Origin: Treponema bryantii
Lineage (GTDB): Bacteria; Spirochaetota; Spirochaetia; Treponematales; Treponemataceae
Reading direction: 5' to 3'
DNA: 64,000 bases
Assembly: GCF_036492245.1 (NCBI RefSeq)
Contig: NZ_AP025286.1
Span: forward strand, 1,302,001-1,366,000
The notes under the pieces: generated by a model
Databases searched by the model: none
Told to the model about the DNA's origin: nothing
The model's input: only the letters and a program-made list of their open reading frames with translations
Program-made: the position numbers and the translations under genes
Part shown: piece by piece, positions 25,199-32,978 of the stretch
Numbering within the stretch: position 1 is the stretch's first letter
How the letters are laid out: each line of letters starts with the position of its first letter

Positions 25199-26686
25199 AT
25201 GGCAAAAACAGAAACTAAAGATACACACGCATGTACCCTGGACAAAATCATCAGCTTGTGTAAAAGAAGAGGCTTTGTATATCAGGCTTCAGAAATTTAC
25301 GGTGGCCAGGCAGGTGCTTGGGACTACGGTCCTCTCGGTGTAGAATTCAAGAGAAATATTCAGAACGAATGGTGGCACTACATGACTCAGCTTCACGATG
25401 ATGTAGTTGGTCTTGATTCTGCTATCTTCCAGCATCATACAACTTGGAAGGCTTCTGGTCACGTTGACCACTTCTCTGACCCTATGGTTGACTGTATTGA
25501 ATGTAATGCACGCCACAGAGCAGATAAGCTTATCGAAGACTTCATCGCTGCAAACCCGGAAATCAATCCTGGAAAACCTGTTGATACAATGACACACGAT
25601 GAAATGAAAGCTTTCATCGACGCTAATATCAACTGTCCTACATGTGGTAGCAAGAACCGCAAGTACACTGCTGTACGCGAGTTCAACCTTATGTTCAAGA
25701 CATATCAGGGACCAATTGCAGACGACAGCCATTTGATTTATCTCCGTCCTGAAACATGTCAGGGTATTTTCACAGACTTCAAGAACATTGTTCAGTCTAA
25801 CCGTATGAAGGTACCTTTCGGAGTAGCTCAGGTTGGTAAATCATTCCGTAACGAAATCATCTTTAAGAACTTTATTTTCCGTACATGTGAATTTGAACAG
25901 ATGGAAATGGAATACTTCTGTAAACCAGGAACTGAGGATGAGACATTTGACCGCTGGAGAAAAGACCGCTGGCAGTTCTACCTCAAGTACGGTATTCCAG
26001 AAAAGCAGCTCAAGTGGCACCACCACGACAAGCTCGCTCACTACGCAAAAGACGCATACGATATTACATACAACTTCCCAATCGGATTCGAAGAGATTGA
26101 AGGTATTCACAGCCGTACAGACTTTGATCTTTCTCAGCATCAGACATACTCAAAGAAGGATATGTCTTACATCGATCAGGAAGACGGAAACAAGAAGTAC
26201 GTTCCATACGTAATCGAAACTTCTGCAGGTTTGAACAGAAACTTCCTTATGTTCCTCTGCGAAGCATACGAAGAGCAGAATGTTGCAAAAGAGGGTGAGC
26301 CGGAAGATTACAGAACAGTTCTTCACCTGGACCCACGTCTTGCACCTATCACAGTTGCAGTTTTGCCTTTGATGAAGAAGGACGGACTTGCTGAAAAGGC
26401 CAAGGAAATCCAGCACATGCTCAAGGAAGACTTTGTAACTGATTACGATACTTCCGGAACAGTAGGTAAGCGCTACCGCCGCCAGGATGAAGTTGGTACT
26501 CCTTTCTGTGTAACTGTAGACTACGATACAATTCAGGAAAAGAAAGAAGACGGTTCTGCAAACGAACTTTACAACACCGTAACAGTACGTTACCGTGACT
26601 CTATGGAGCAGGAACGCGTTGCTCTTGATGACCTGGTATTCTATATCCAGAAAGCTATTAAGAATTATAAGCCGGTAACAAAATAA
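25199..26686 (+). CDS. glyS: Glycyl-tRNA synthetase (dimeric, eukaryote-like type)
   Basis: The 495-residue class II synthetase charges tRNA-Gly. It shows VYQASEIYGGQAGAWDYGP near the N-terminus, a CIEC...CPTC zinc-ribbon-like insertion (about 100-145), RPETCQGIF, motif 2 FRNEI...FRTCEFEQME and motif 3 ETSAGLNRNF. This single-chain alpha2 form differs from the alpha2beta2 enzyme of E. coli. AAGGAG precedes the ATG. Codon use is that of a highly expressed gene. Confidence 0.96.
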   Translation: MAKTETKDTHACTLDKIISLCKRRGFVYQASEIYGGQAGAWDYGPLGVEFKRNIQNEWWHYMTQLHDDVVGLDSAIFQHHTTWKASGHVDHFSDPMVDCIECNARHRADKLIEDFIAANPEINPGKPVDTMTHDEMKAFIDANINCPTCGSKNRKYTAVREFNLMFKTYQGPIADDSHLIYLRPETCQGIFTDFKNIVQSNRMKVPFGVAQVGKSFRNEIIFKNFIFRTCEFEQMEMEYFCKPGTEDETFDRWRKDRWQFYLKYGIPEKQLKWHHHDKLAHYAKDAYDITYNFPIGFEEIEGIHSRTDFDLSQHQTYSKKDMSYIDQEDGNKKYVPYVIETSAGLNRNFLMFLCEAYEEQNVAKEGEPEDYRTVLHLDPRLAPITVAVLPLMKKDGLAEKAKEIQHMLKEDFVTDYDTSGTVGKRYRRQDEVGTPFCVTVDYDTIQEKKEDGSANELYNTVTVRYRDSMEQERVALDDLVFYIQKAIKNYKPVTK

Positions 26687-26692
26687 AAATTC

Positions 26693-26763
26693 CTCACAGA
26701 GTTCTGGAGGACACAGAGTTAGTTTTTTTTATTTATCTCTGTGGCCTCCGTGGTCTCTGTGAG
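26693..26763. repeat. Imperfect inverted repeat (CTCTGTGGCCTCCGTGG type)
   Basis: CTCACAGAG...GGACACAGAG (26693-26718) pairs imperfectly with CTCTGTGGCCTCC...CTCTGTGAG (26737-26763) across a T-rich loop. The core resembles a repeat I recall from intergenic regions of many bacteria. It fills the gap between glyS and the reductase gene and may terminate glyS. Confidence 0.8.
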
Positions 26764-26784
26764 AAACTTTTTGGTGGTGGTACT

Positions 26785-27546
26785 GTGGAATACGTTAGAT
26801 TAGGTAAGACAGATTTATTGATTTCTCGCGTAGCATTCGGTGCTATGAGACTGACCGAAGCCGGTGGTGACGAGTCGGTTGCTCTGCTTGTACGTAAGGC
26901 TTACGAGTCTGGAATAAATCTTTTTGATACTTCGCGCAAAACTCCAGAGAGTGAAAAACTTTTGGGAGATGCTTTATATGATATCCGCCGCAATGTATTT
27001 CTTTCTACTACTACCGCTGCAAAAACTTCAGACGAAATTAAGTCTGACCTTGAAACCAGCCTTATGACGCTTCACTGCGATACTGTAGATTTGTATCAGC
27101 TGGAAACAGAAAAATTCCTTCCGCTTCCAGGTGGTGCAGATAAAATCTACGATACTCTTGCAGGTTTTAAAAAGCAGAAGATGGCTGGTCATATTGGAAT
27201 TGTAACAACTAATTTTGAAACTGCTAAAAAGGCTGTTCTTTCTGATTGTTATGAAACAATACAGTTTCCTTTCAGTATGATTAGCAGTGATGATACAATT
27301 GAATTAGTCCGACTGTGCGAAGAGCATGATGTCGGCTTTATTGCCATGCAGCCTTTGTGTGGCGGTGTTATTGAAAATATTCCTCTTGCCTTCGGTTTCC
27401 TTCATCAGTACGAAAGCGTTCTTCCTATCTGGGGAGTCAAAAATCAGGATGAATTAAATCAAATCTTATACTTCAACGAACATCCGCCGGTAATCGACGA
27501 AAAATTCCATGAGGATGTAGAAAAAATCAGGATGTTCTTTAATTAG
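26785..27546 (+). CDS. Aldo/keto reductase-fold protein lacking catalytic residues
   Basis: The 253-residue protein aligns with aldo/keto reductases (LGKTDLLISRVAFGAMR, GINLFDTSR, SEKLLGDAL, VDLYQL, GFIAMQPLCGG). Of the catalytic tetrad only Asp48 remains: the Tyr position is Thr53, Lys is Thr76 and His is Glu107. It also lacks the ferredoxin-like C-terminus of many relatives and is short. The start is GTG 26785, as no upstream ATG exists. It is probably a non-catalytic binding or regulatory protein; a different chemistry is possible. Confidence 0.8.
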   Translation: MEYVRLGKTDLLISRVAFGAMRLTEAGGDESVALLVRKAYESGINLFDTSRKTPESEKLLGDALYDIRRNVFLSTTTAAKTSDEIKSDLETSLMTLHCDTVDLYQLETEKFLPLPGGADKIYDTLAGFKKQKMAGHIGIVTTNFETAKKAVLSDCYETIQFPFSMISSDDTIELVRLCEEHDVGFIAMQPLCGGVIENIPLAFGFLHQYESVLPIWGVKNQDELNQILYFNEHPPVIDEKFHEDVEKIRMFFN

Positions 27547-27587
27547 TCAAACTGTGCTTGCTGACTCTACTGTGCTTGTCCGACTAA
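27543..27587. repeat. Small inverted repeat enclosing a 10-bp direct repeat
   Basis: TTAGTC (27543-27548) and GACTAA (27582-27587) flank two copies of ACTGTGCTTG (27551-27560 and 27569-27578). It spans the gap between convergent genes and touches both stop codons. No T run follows. Confidence 0.5.
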
Positions 27588-28966
27588 CCGAAAATACTGA
27601 TATCAACTTCTTCAGTGCCGTCTGCTGCCGGTTCTGCTGATTCAAAATCTTCTACAACTGGAGCGGTGGCAGGAGCTGGTTGTGCTTCCGGTTTTGGAGC
27701 CTGAACTGCTTTTGCTTCCTGTGCTGCTTCCGCTGCTTTCATCTCTTTATTAAATTTTTCGCGTACAAGTTTTAAGATATCTTCTTTTTCCTGCTTTGTG
27801 AGAATACGGAGAATGTTAATGTTGTTTTCTCCAATTTGAAGAGTCTTAAATGAGCCGTCCGGATCTTTTTCTGTAAGAAGTTGAACAACTGGAGTTTTAG
27901 GATTGTCAGGATTTGTATCAATTACTTCTGCAACCTTGCGGTTTGAAAGATATACAAAAGTTCCGATAGGGTAGAGCGAAACTGTATACAAAAGTGCCTT
28001 GATTACCGAACCATCATAAGCGTGTTCTTTATTCTGAAGTAATTCAAGCATAGCATCAAAAGTTGATTTTTCATCCTTATAACTTCGAGGAGAAGAAATT
28101 GCTTCATAAGTACAGGCTACTGCAATAATTTTTGCAATTGAAGAAATTTTATCACCGGAAAGACGGCGCGGATAACCTGTTCCATTTTCTTTTTCATGAT
28201 GTTCAAGAACACCAAGCTGAATGGAAAGACCGAAGTTCAAATCTTTAATAATTGTATAACCTAAAAGTGTATGCTTTGAAATCTGAGCCTTTTCACGTAC
28301 AGAAAGTTTTCTTGAGGTCATATAAAGTTGCGGTGGTAAACGAAGCATACCAATTTCATGAAGAATACTTGTTACACCAAGCTCAATAAGCTTTGTAAGA
28401 TTAAGATGAAGCTGTAATGCAACTGCAAGACATAAAACTGTTGTTCGCATGGTATGAATGATAAGGAAGTTTCTGTCTGCAGCTTCAATAGTGGCATTTA
28501 CACGAAGAATATAGCGTCTGTGTTCCTTAATAAAAATACACAGATCCTGAACAGTATCTGCAAGTTCTTCCTGATCAATTTCTTTATGAGTTGCGTAATG
28601 AGTGAAAACAGATTCAATATAGTTCATGTACTCTTCGTATACTGAACGTACAAGCTCCATTCTTGCCATATCACTGTTTCCAACAGCAATATGCTTTGAA
28701 TCTTCAATAGCTTTCTTTACATTTTCACCGATTTTTTCTTTTTGAGTATCATTCTCAGGTTCATCAATGCTGGTAATACCGATATCACCGCCAAGACTGA
28801 TAGAGCCATCACTGAGAACATCTTCAAAGCCCCATTGTTTTAAGGCTTTTATAAGATCATCAGTCATTTCGGCTGTTTTTGGCAGAATGAGGAATGTGCT
28901 GTCTACAAAGAGGTCACTGGTATAGGTAATACCTGCACGCAGCGCACTAATACTAATTGTTTCCAT
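27584..28966 (-). CDS. Degenerate HD-GYP domain protein
   Basis: The 460-residue protein starts at ATG 28966 (METISISALRAG, like N-terminal regions found ahead of HD-GYP domains); a start at 29083 would run through a terminator hairpin. The HD-GYP domain keeps His171 and the HHEKENGTGYP block (256-266). The central HD-x-GK is replaced by HEIGM (203-207), so Asp becomes Glu and the Lys is lost. A Pro/Ala/Glu-rich tail follows. Cyclic-di-GMP hydrolysis is therefore doubtful; it may bind c-di-GMP or act as an adaptor. Confidence 0.85.
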   Translation of the reverse strand: METISISALRAGITYTSDLFVDSTFLILPKTAEMTDDLIKALKQWGFEDVLSDGSISLGGDIGITSIDEPENDTQKEKIGENVKKAIEDSKHIAVGNSDMARMELVRSVYEEYMNYIESVFTHYATHKEIDQEELADTVQDLCIFIKEHRRYILRVNATIEAADRNFLIIHTMRTTVLCLAVALQLHLNLTKLIELGVTSILHEIGMLRLPPQLYMTSRKLSVREKAQISKHTLLGYTIIKDLNFGLSIQLGVLEHHEKENGTGYPRRLSGDKISSIAKIIAVACTYEAISSPRSYKDEKSTFDAMLELLQNKEHAYDGSVIKALLYTVSLYPIGTFVYLSNRKVAEVIDTNPDNPKTPVVQLLTEKDPDGSFKTLQIGENNINILRILTKQEKEDILKLVREKFNKEMKAAEAAQEAKAVQAPKPEAQPAPATAPVVEDFESAEPAADGTEEVDISIFG

Positions 28967-29021
28967 TTTTTCGATAATTACCCTATTTCTTTTATCGGCA
29001 GGTACTTTAGAAAAGTTTAAT

Positions 29022-29049
29022 TGAATATGGAAAAATGGTAAATAGTCAA
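29022..29049 (-). promoter_or_regulatory. Possible promoter of the degenerate HD-GYP gene
   Basis: Minus strand TTGACT (29049-29044), 16 bp, TATTCA (29027-29022). It lies downstream of the terminator hairpin at 29052-29096, so it would give a transcript that escapes the hairpin. Confidence 0.4.
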
Positions 29050-29051
29050 AA

Positions 29052-29096
29052 GGGCAAAAAAAAAGATGAAAAGTCTCACACACTTTTCATCTTTTT
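29052..29096 (-). terminator. Strong minus-strand terminator upstream of the HD-GYP gene
   Basis: AAAAAGATGAAAAGT (29060-29074) and its perfect complement (29082-29096) form a 15-bp stem with a seven-base loop. On the minus strand the stem is followed by T9. No minus-strand gene lies just upstream, so it either ends an unannotated RNA or acts as an attenuator for the gene starting at 28966. Confidence 0.8.
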
Positions 29097-29281
29097 AAAG
29101 CAAACATAGGAGTTAATTTTCAGGTGTCTGGATGTCGTTGTTCCCACCCGATATTATCACCAACATTTTTATTATCGGTATTTGTCCATTCGACTTTAGT
29201 TTTTTTTTCAAAAAAATATGTCTTAAAAAGTCTTCTGCTAAGCAGTTGTCAATCTTGACACTAATGCATTTTTTTAAGATT
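29097..29281 (-). ncRNA. Candidate structured leader or small RNA
   Basis: On the minus strand, CCGATA and TATCGG can pair, and GGTG...GGGTG can pair with CATCC...CACC. The two pairings share bases and exclude each other. The terminator at 29052-29096 follows. This resembles an expression platform, but no known riboswitch consensus (including c-di-GMP-I) was found. The plus strand of the same stretch is the upstream region of the DUF4912 gene. Tentative. Confidence 0.25.
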
Positions 29282-29950
29282 ATGGTGGCTATGAGTGAGG
29301 AACCTATAAATCGTGCTTCGTTAGAAAAACTTTCATTTTCAGACCTTGTGAAGCTTGCAGATGAATATGGTGTTGATGTCCCTGAGGATTTGGACAGACG
29401 CTTTCTTATTGCAGAACTCCTGGAACTTGCAGAAGAATCAAACAACAAAGAAGATGAAATGATTATCGCAACAGAGACTGATAATCAGCAGCCAATCATA
29501 TTAAATGGCAATTTTAATGAAACACAGGTATCTTGTGTGCTTCGTAATCCAGCCTGGCTGTTTGTTTTCTGGAATCTTAATGATAATGATTATTCAAGAA
29601 TTATGGATAATCCGGGAACAAGTCTAAAACTTAGAATCTGTTCTTATAATGATCCTAAGGATGTAAAGCCGGAAGAAGCCTTTGAGGTTCAAACTCCTAG
29701 TCAGAGTCAGGAACAGTACGTTCTTATTCCACAGGGAAAAAAATATATAAAAGTTGAACTTATTTGTGTAAAAGGTGGAGCAGGCGAAGTAATAGCCTTT
29801 TCTCCGGTTATTTCAATTCCACAGGGCGCTTCTCTGGTTAATGATTTACAGCCAGGAAGAGAAGAGGAGTTTTCTCCAATCGTAGAACTTTCTGGAATAA
29901 AGGAATTGATTACAGAACAGTATAAAAATCACAGACATTCTTTTTCTTAA
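29282..29950 (+). CDS. DUF4912 protein with Rho-N/SAP-like N-terminus
   Basis: The 222-residue protein has a helical SAP/Rho-N-like module (LEKLSFSDLVKLADEYGVDVP, then LIAELLELA). A DUF4912 domain follows, with VLRNPAWLFVFWNLND and a Phe/Trp-rich beta core. DUF4912 is a domain of unknown function; related beta-sandwich folds bind carbohydrates. The start (MVAMSEE) is the first ATG in a plausible position; MSEE at 29291 is an alternative. It is followed 18 bp later by the GH57-like gene, a pairing that suggests joint action. Confidence 0.78.
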   Translation: MVAMSEEPINRASLEKLSFSDLVKLADEYGVDVPEDLDRRFLIAELLELAEESNNKEDEMIIATETDNQQPIILNGNFNETQVSCVLRNPAWLFVFWNLNDNDYSRIMDNPGTSLKLRICSYNDPKDVKPEEAFEVQTPSQSQEQYVLIPQGKKYIKVELICVKGGAGEVIAFSPVISIPQGASLVNDLQPGREEEFSPIVELSGIKELITEQYKNHRHSFS

Positions 29951-29968
29951 TCGGGCAAGGGTTTATTT

Positions 29969-31558
29969 ATGCAAAAAATATTGAGTTTAGTTATAAAAGC
30001 TAGTCAGGATTTTATCCGTCATACAGATGAAGATATAAAAGATAATGCTCCAATTCTAAATAATTTTTTTGAAGCAGTTTCAAATGTTTACATTCCACTT
30101 TTAAGAATGCTTGAAAATCTTGAAGCAGATAAAATTAAGTGTCGTTTTGCAATCGTTTTACCTCCGGTACTTTGCAATATGCTTTCTGATCCAAGCCTTC
30201 AGGATGAATATCTAAACTGGCTTGAAAAACGAAACACTTTTGGAAAGGCTGAACTTAGACGTAATAAAACAGACGAAAAGATTTGTGCCATCATAAATGA
30301 TACAATCGAAAAAAATAAAAAACTGATTGCAGATTTTACTGAGAAATATAATAAACAGCTTATACCTGTTTTTGCAGAATACATGACAAAAGGATATCTC
30401 GAACTCATGGGTACCTGTGGTACAGATATCTTCATGCCTCACTATGCAGATTTAAAAGAAATTATTTCTGCACAGATTGAAAGCGGACTTCACGCATATC
30501 GTCAGTATTTTGGTGTTATGCCGGAAGGCTTCTGGCTTCCAGCTATGGGCTATACACCAGGAATTGAAAAACTGATTAGAGCTTATGGTTATACTTACAC
30601 AATTCTTGATTCAAGAAGTATTCTGTTTTCTGAAAAAGTACCAGAGGCTGGTATTTTCTATCCTTCTCGTACAGATAATTCTCTTGTTATTTTTGCAAGA
30701 AACCGCGTAATAGATTCAGAGCTTTTTGGTGAAAACGGTATCATCTATTCTGAGTGTTATAGAAATCAGAATCGCGATGTTGGTTATGAACTGCCAATGG
30801 AAAAGCTTTCTTCTCTTATCGATAAAGATGGAATCCGCTATTCAACAGGTTTTAAGTACTGGAACCGCTGTTTTAAGGATTCTGGCTGTCTTTATAATAA
30901 GGAATGTGCAGAGGCTCAGCTCGAAAAAGATTCAGATGCATTTGTTGAAAAGCGCTTTCAGACACTTTCAAAAGCTGCCGAACTGCTTCCATCATACAAT
31001 TTTGTATCTGAAATCTGTACGCTGGATATTTCAAAACTCAGCAAAACCTGGAATGAATGTATTGCCTGGCTCGAAAAAGTAATCAGAAAAGCTTGCGATA
31101 AAGGACTTGATGTTCTTTCCTGCGATAAAATGTGCGATGAACAGTATAATCTTGAAAAAATTGAACCATACTTTTCTGCAGGCGCAGGGGCTGGTTATGG
31201 TGAAAACCTTCTTTCAAGCAAAAACTGCTGGATGATGCGCTACATAAGAAAAAGCTGCGAGCGTATGATTGACCTTGCAGGTCGTTTCCCAATGGATACA
31301 GGTTTGAAGACAAGACTCTTAAATCTCGGTGCAAAAGAGCTTATGCTTGCTCAGAGTTTGAATCTTGCAAAGATGATAAACCGCTCAGAGTTCCCACAAT
31401 TCGCCGAGAAACGTTTTAAGGAATCGATCGGGGCATTCACCGCAGTATTTGATTCACTGGGCTCGAACACAGTAAGTACAGAATGGCTTACTAAACTTGA
31501 GGCGCGTGATTCAATTTTCCCTTGGATGAATTACCGAATATTTACAAAGAAGCGATAA
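29969..31558 (+). CDS. GH57/DUF1957-like protein lacking active-site residues
   Basis: The 529-residue protein follows the GH57 glucan branching enzyme layout (EGFWLPAMGYTPG near 186-198; RDVGYELP; DGIRYSTGFKYW; late helical domain SCERMIDLA). Key residues are changed. The N-terminal HAHLP-type pair becomes KASQDF (residues 10-15), and the nucleophile Glu of WLPE is Ala192. It is therefore probably not a branching enzyme and may bind glycan or act with the DUF4912 protein. A weak AAGGG precedes the ATG. Confidence 0.8.
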   Translation: MQKILSLVIKASQDFIRHTDEDIKDNAPILNNFFEAVSNVYIPLLRMLENLEADKIKCRFAIVLPPVLCNMLSDPSLQDEYLNWLEKRNTFGKAELRRNKTDEKICAIINDTIEKNKKLIADFTEKYNKQLIPVFAEYMTKGYLELMGTCGTDIFMPHYADLKEIISAQIESGLHAYRQYFGVMPEGFWLPAMGYTPGIEKLIRAYGYTYTILDSRSILFSEKVPEAGIFYPSRTDNSLVIFARNRVIDSELFGENGIIYSECYRNQNRDVGYELPMEKLSSLIDKDGIRYSTGFKYWNRCFKDSGCLYNKECAEAQLEKDSDAFVEKRFQTLSKAAELLPSYNFVSEICTLDISKLSKTWNECIAWLEKVIRKACDKGLDVLSCDKMCDEQYNLEKIEPYFSAGAGAGYGENLLSSKNCWMMRYIRKSCERMIDLAGRFPMDTGLKTRLLNLGAKELMLAQSLNLAKMINRSEFPQFAEKRFKESIGAFTAVFDSLGSNTVSTEWLTKLEARDSIFPWMNYRIFTKKR

Positions 31559-31573
31559 TTTTAAGGTTTAAAT

Positions 31574-32887
31574 CTAGTCCAGCATAAGTGATTCACGAAT
31601 CTGCTGGAACATTTCGATTTGATAACGGGCGCTTTGAATACCCTGAATAGCCGGGTCAAAGCGCTTGTTTAATTTTAAAGCTTCCTGCCAGACTATAATT
31701 GCATCTTCCCATTTTGCATCTGCGTAATACTTTAATCCCAGCTGATAGTATTCATCTACCTGTGCATCGGTTATGCTTCGGCCTTTGTCTCCCAGAAGTA
31801 TTTTAGCAGAAAGACTGATACGGTTCAGAGGGGCGAGGGAAGTTGTTAAATCAAGAGTATAATTCATATTCAATCTGATTTTTGCAACTTCAAATTCAAA
31901 ACCGGAACTTATTCTCGGGTTAGCACCTTTTAGAGAAAATCCTGCAAGGAAAGAAATGTATGAAGCAAATTGAATTGAAAGTCCTGTGTTGAAATATGGG
32001 ATTCTGTAATGAGAAAAATCCATAAGATTCAATGGCTGAACAAAATCAAAAGAAAGTGTTATCGGCTTAATGAATTTTAAGGAAATACCGGCAGCAACTG
32101 TAGTTGGAAGCGGATCATCTAATTTTATGGAATTTCCAAATCCTGTTATGGAAACGCCGACATTTTGTGCAGAAATACCGATACGGACATTCGAATCCCG
32201 CGATGAATAATACTTTAAGAAGTTAAACTGGAGCATAAAACCAATGTCTGCCATAACGGCAAGCGCGCTTTGTGAAAGACCTGAACCGGCAATTATAGCT
32301 CCGCTGTCATTGTCAGTGTAATCGGGCATACCACGCCAGCCAGCTTTTAAGGTTATGCCCGCAGCAAGTCCCTTAAAATCATAACCTGCAAGAAGATTAT
32401 AAGAAGCATTGAGAGCTGCTACAGTTTCTGTGTAGTAGCTGGCAGCAACACGGTCTCCAAAAAAATTATATTCAGTAAAAGGCATGTAAAAGCAGGAGAG
32501 ATAGCCGCCCGCGCTTAGATGAGGAGTATTCTTGAATCTTGTGGTAAATCCAAGAGTTTCCAGTTTTGAATCTGCAATCCAGGAATTATGAAAAAGGGCA
32601 ATTTGAGTTTCTTTTTGAATGGAACCTGCTGCAGGGTTAAATCGCAGATAGCTTATATCATCACAAAGCCCGGTATAAGCGTTTCCAAGGCTTTCTGTTC
32701 GGCCTCCAAAAGGAATCAAAAGTGAACGGAACGAAGTGGTTCCTTCATCTGAATCAGTGAGGGAAGAAAAAAGGTCTCCGATAACAGTTTCTGCGTCTGT
32801 AATAGATGCTGCTTGTAATTTTGAGCAAAAAAGCATGAGAAAAATTAAAACTGTAGATTTACGGATAAAATATCCCTTTTTCTTCAT
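31574..32887 (-). CDS. UPF0164-family (FadL-like) outer-membrane protein with TPR tail
   Basis: The 437-residue protein has a signal peptide (cleavage near LQA-A) and the UPF0164 signature GGRTESLGNAYTGLCDDISYLRFNPAAGS. Many amphipathic beta strands typical of a barrel follow, then a C-terminal TPR-like pair (YYQLGLKYYADAKWEDAIIVW). UPF0164 proteins are a treponeme family proposed to be FadL-like outer-membrane transporters for hydrophobic compounds. It is divergent from the following operon. Confidence 0.87.
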   Translation of the reverse strand: MKKKGYFIRKSTVLIFLMLFCSKLQAASITDAETVIGDLFSSLTDSDEGTTSFRSLLIPFGGRTESLGNAYTGLCDDISYLRFNPAAGSIQKETQIALFHNSWIADSKLETLGFTTRFKNTPHLSAGGYLSCFYMPFTEYNFFGDRVAASYYTETVAALNASYNLLAGYDFKGLAAGITLKAGWRGMPDYTDNDSGAIIAGSGLSQSALAVMADIGFMLQFNFLKYYSSRDSNVRIGISAQNVGVSITGFGNSIKLDDPLPTTVAAGISLKFIKPITLSFDFVQPLNLMDFSHYRIPYFNTGLSIQFASYISFLAGFSLKGANPRISSGFEFEVAKIRLNMNYTLDLTTSLAPLNRISLSAKILLGDKGRSITDAQVDEYYQLGLKYYADAKWEDAIIVWQEALKLNKRFDPAIQGIQSARYQIEMFQQIRESLMLD

Positions 32888-32965
32888 AATCTACTTCTTT
32901 TTCGGAATTTTAATTCTTTTCTATAAGTATAATATCTTATTTGCCGAAAATACAATATAATAGTT

Positions 32966-32971
32966 TATAAT
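32966..32971 (+). promoter_or_regulatory. -10 hexamer seven bases before the TPR-protein start
   Basis: TATAAT, then seven bases, then ATG 32979; no ribosome site. A second TATAAT lies at 32956-32961, and TTGCCG 19 bp upstream is a weak -35. Confidence 0.4.
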
Positions 32972-32978
32972 AAATAAT

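Noticed and set aside
25149-25343. 64-codon frame across the glyS start
   Set aside because: TTG start, no ribosome site, overlaps glyS in another frame.
28967-29083. Extended N-terminus for the degenerate HD-GYP protein
   Set aside because: The added residues would be encoded through a terminator hairpin and promoter and are unlike the family.
29097-29281. Known c-di-GMP riboswitch in front of the HD-GYP gene
   Set aside because: The GEMM consensus segments are absent; left as an unclassified structured candidate.
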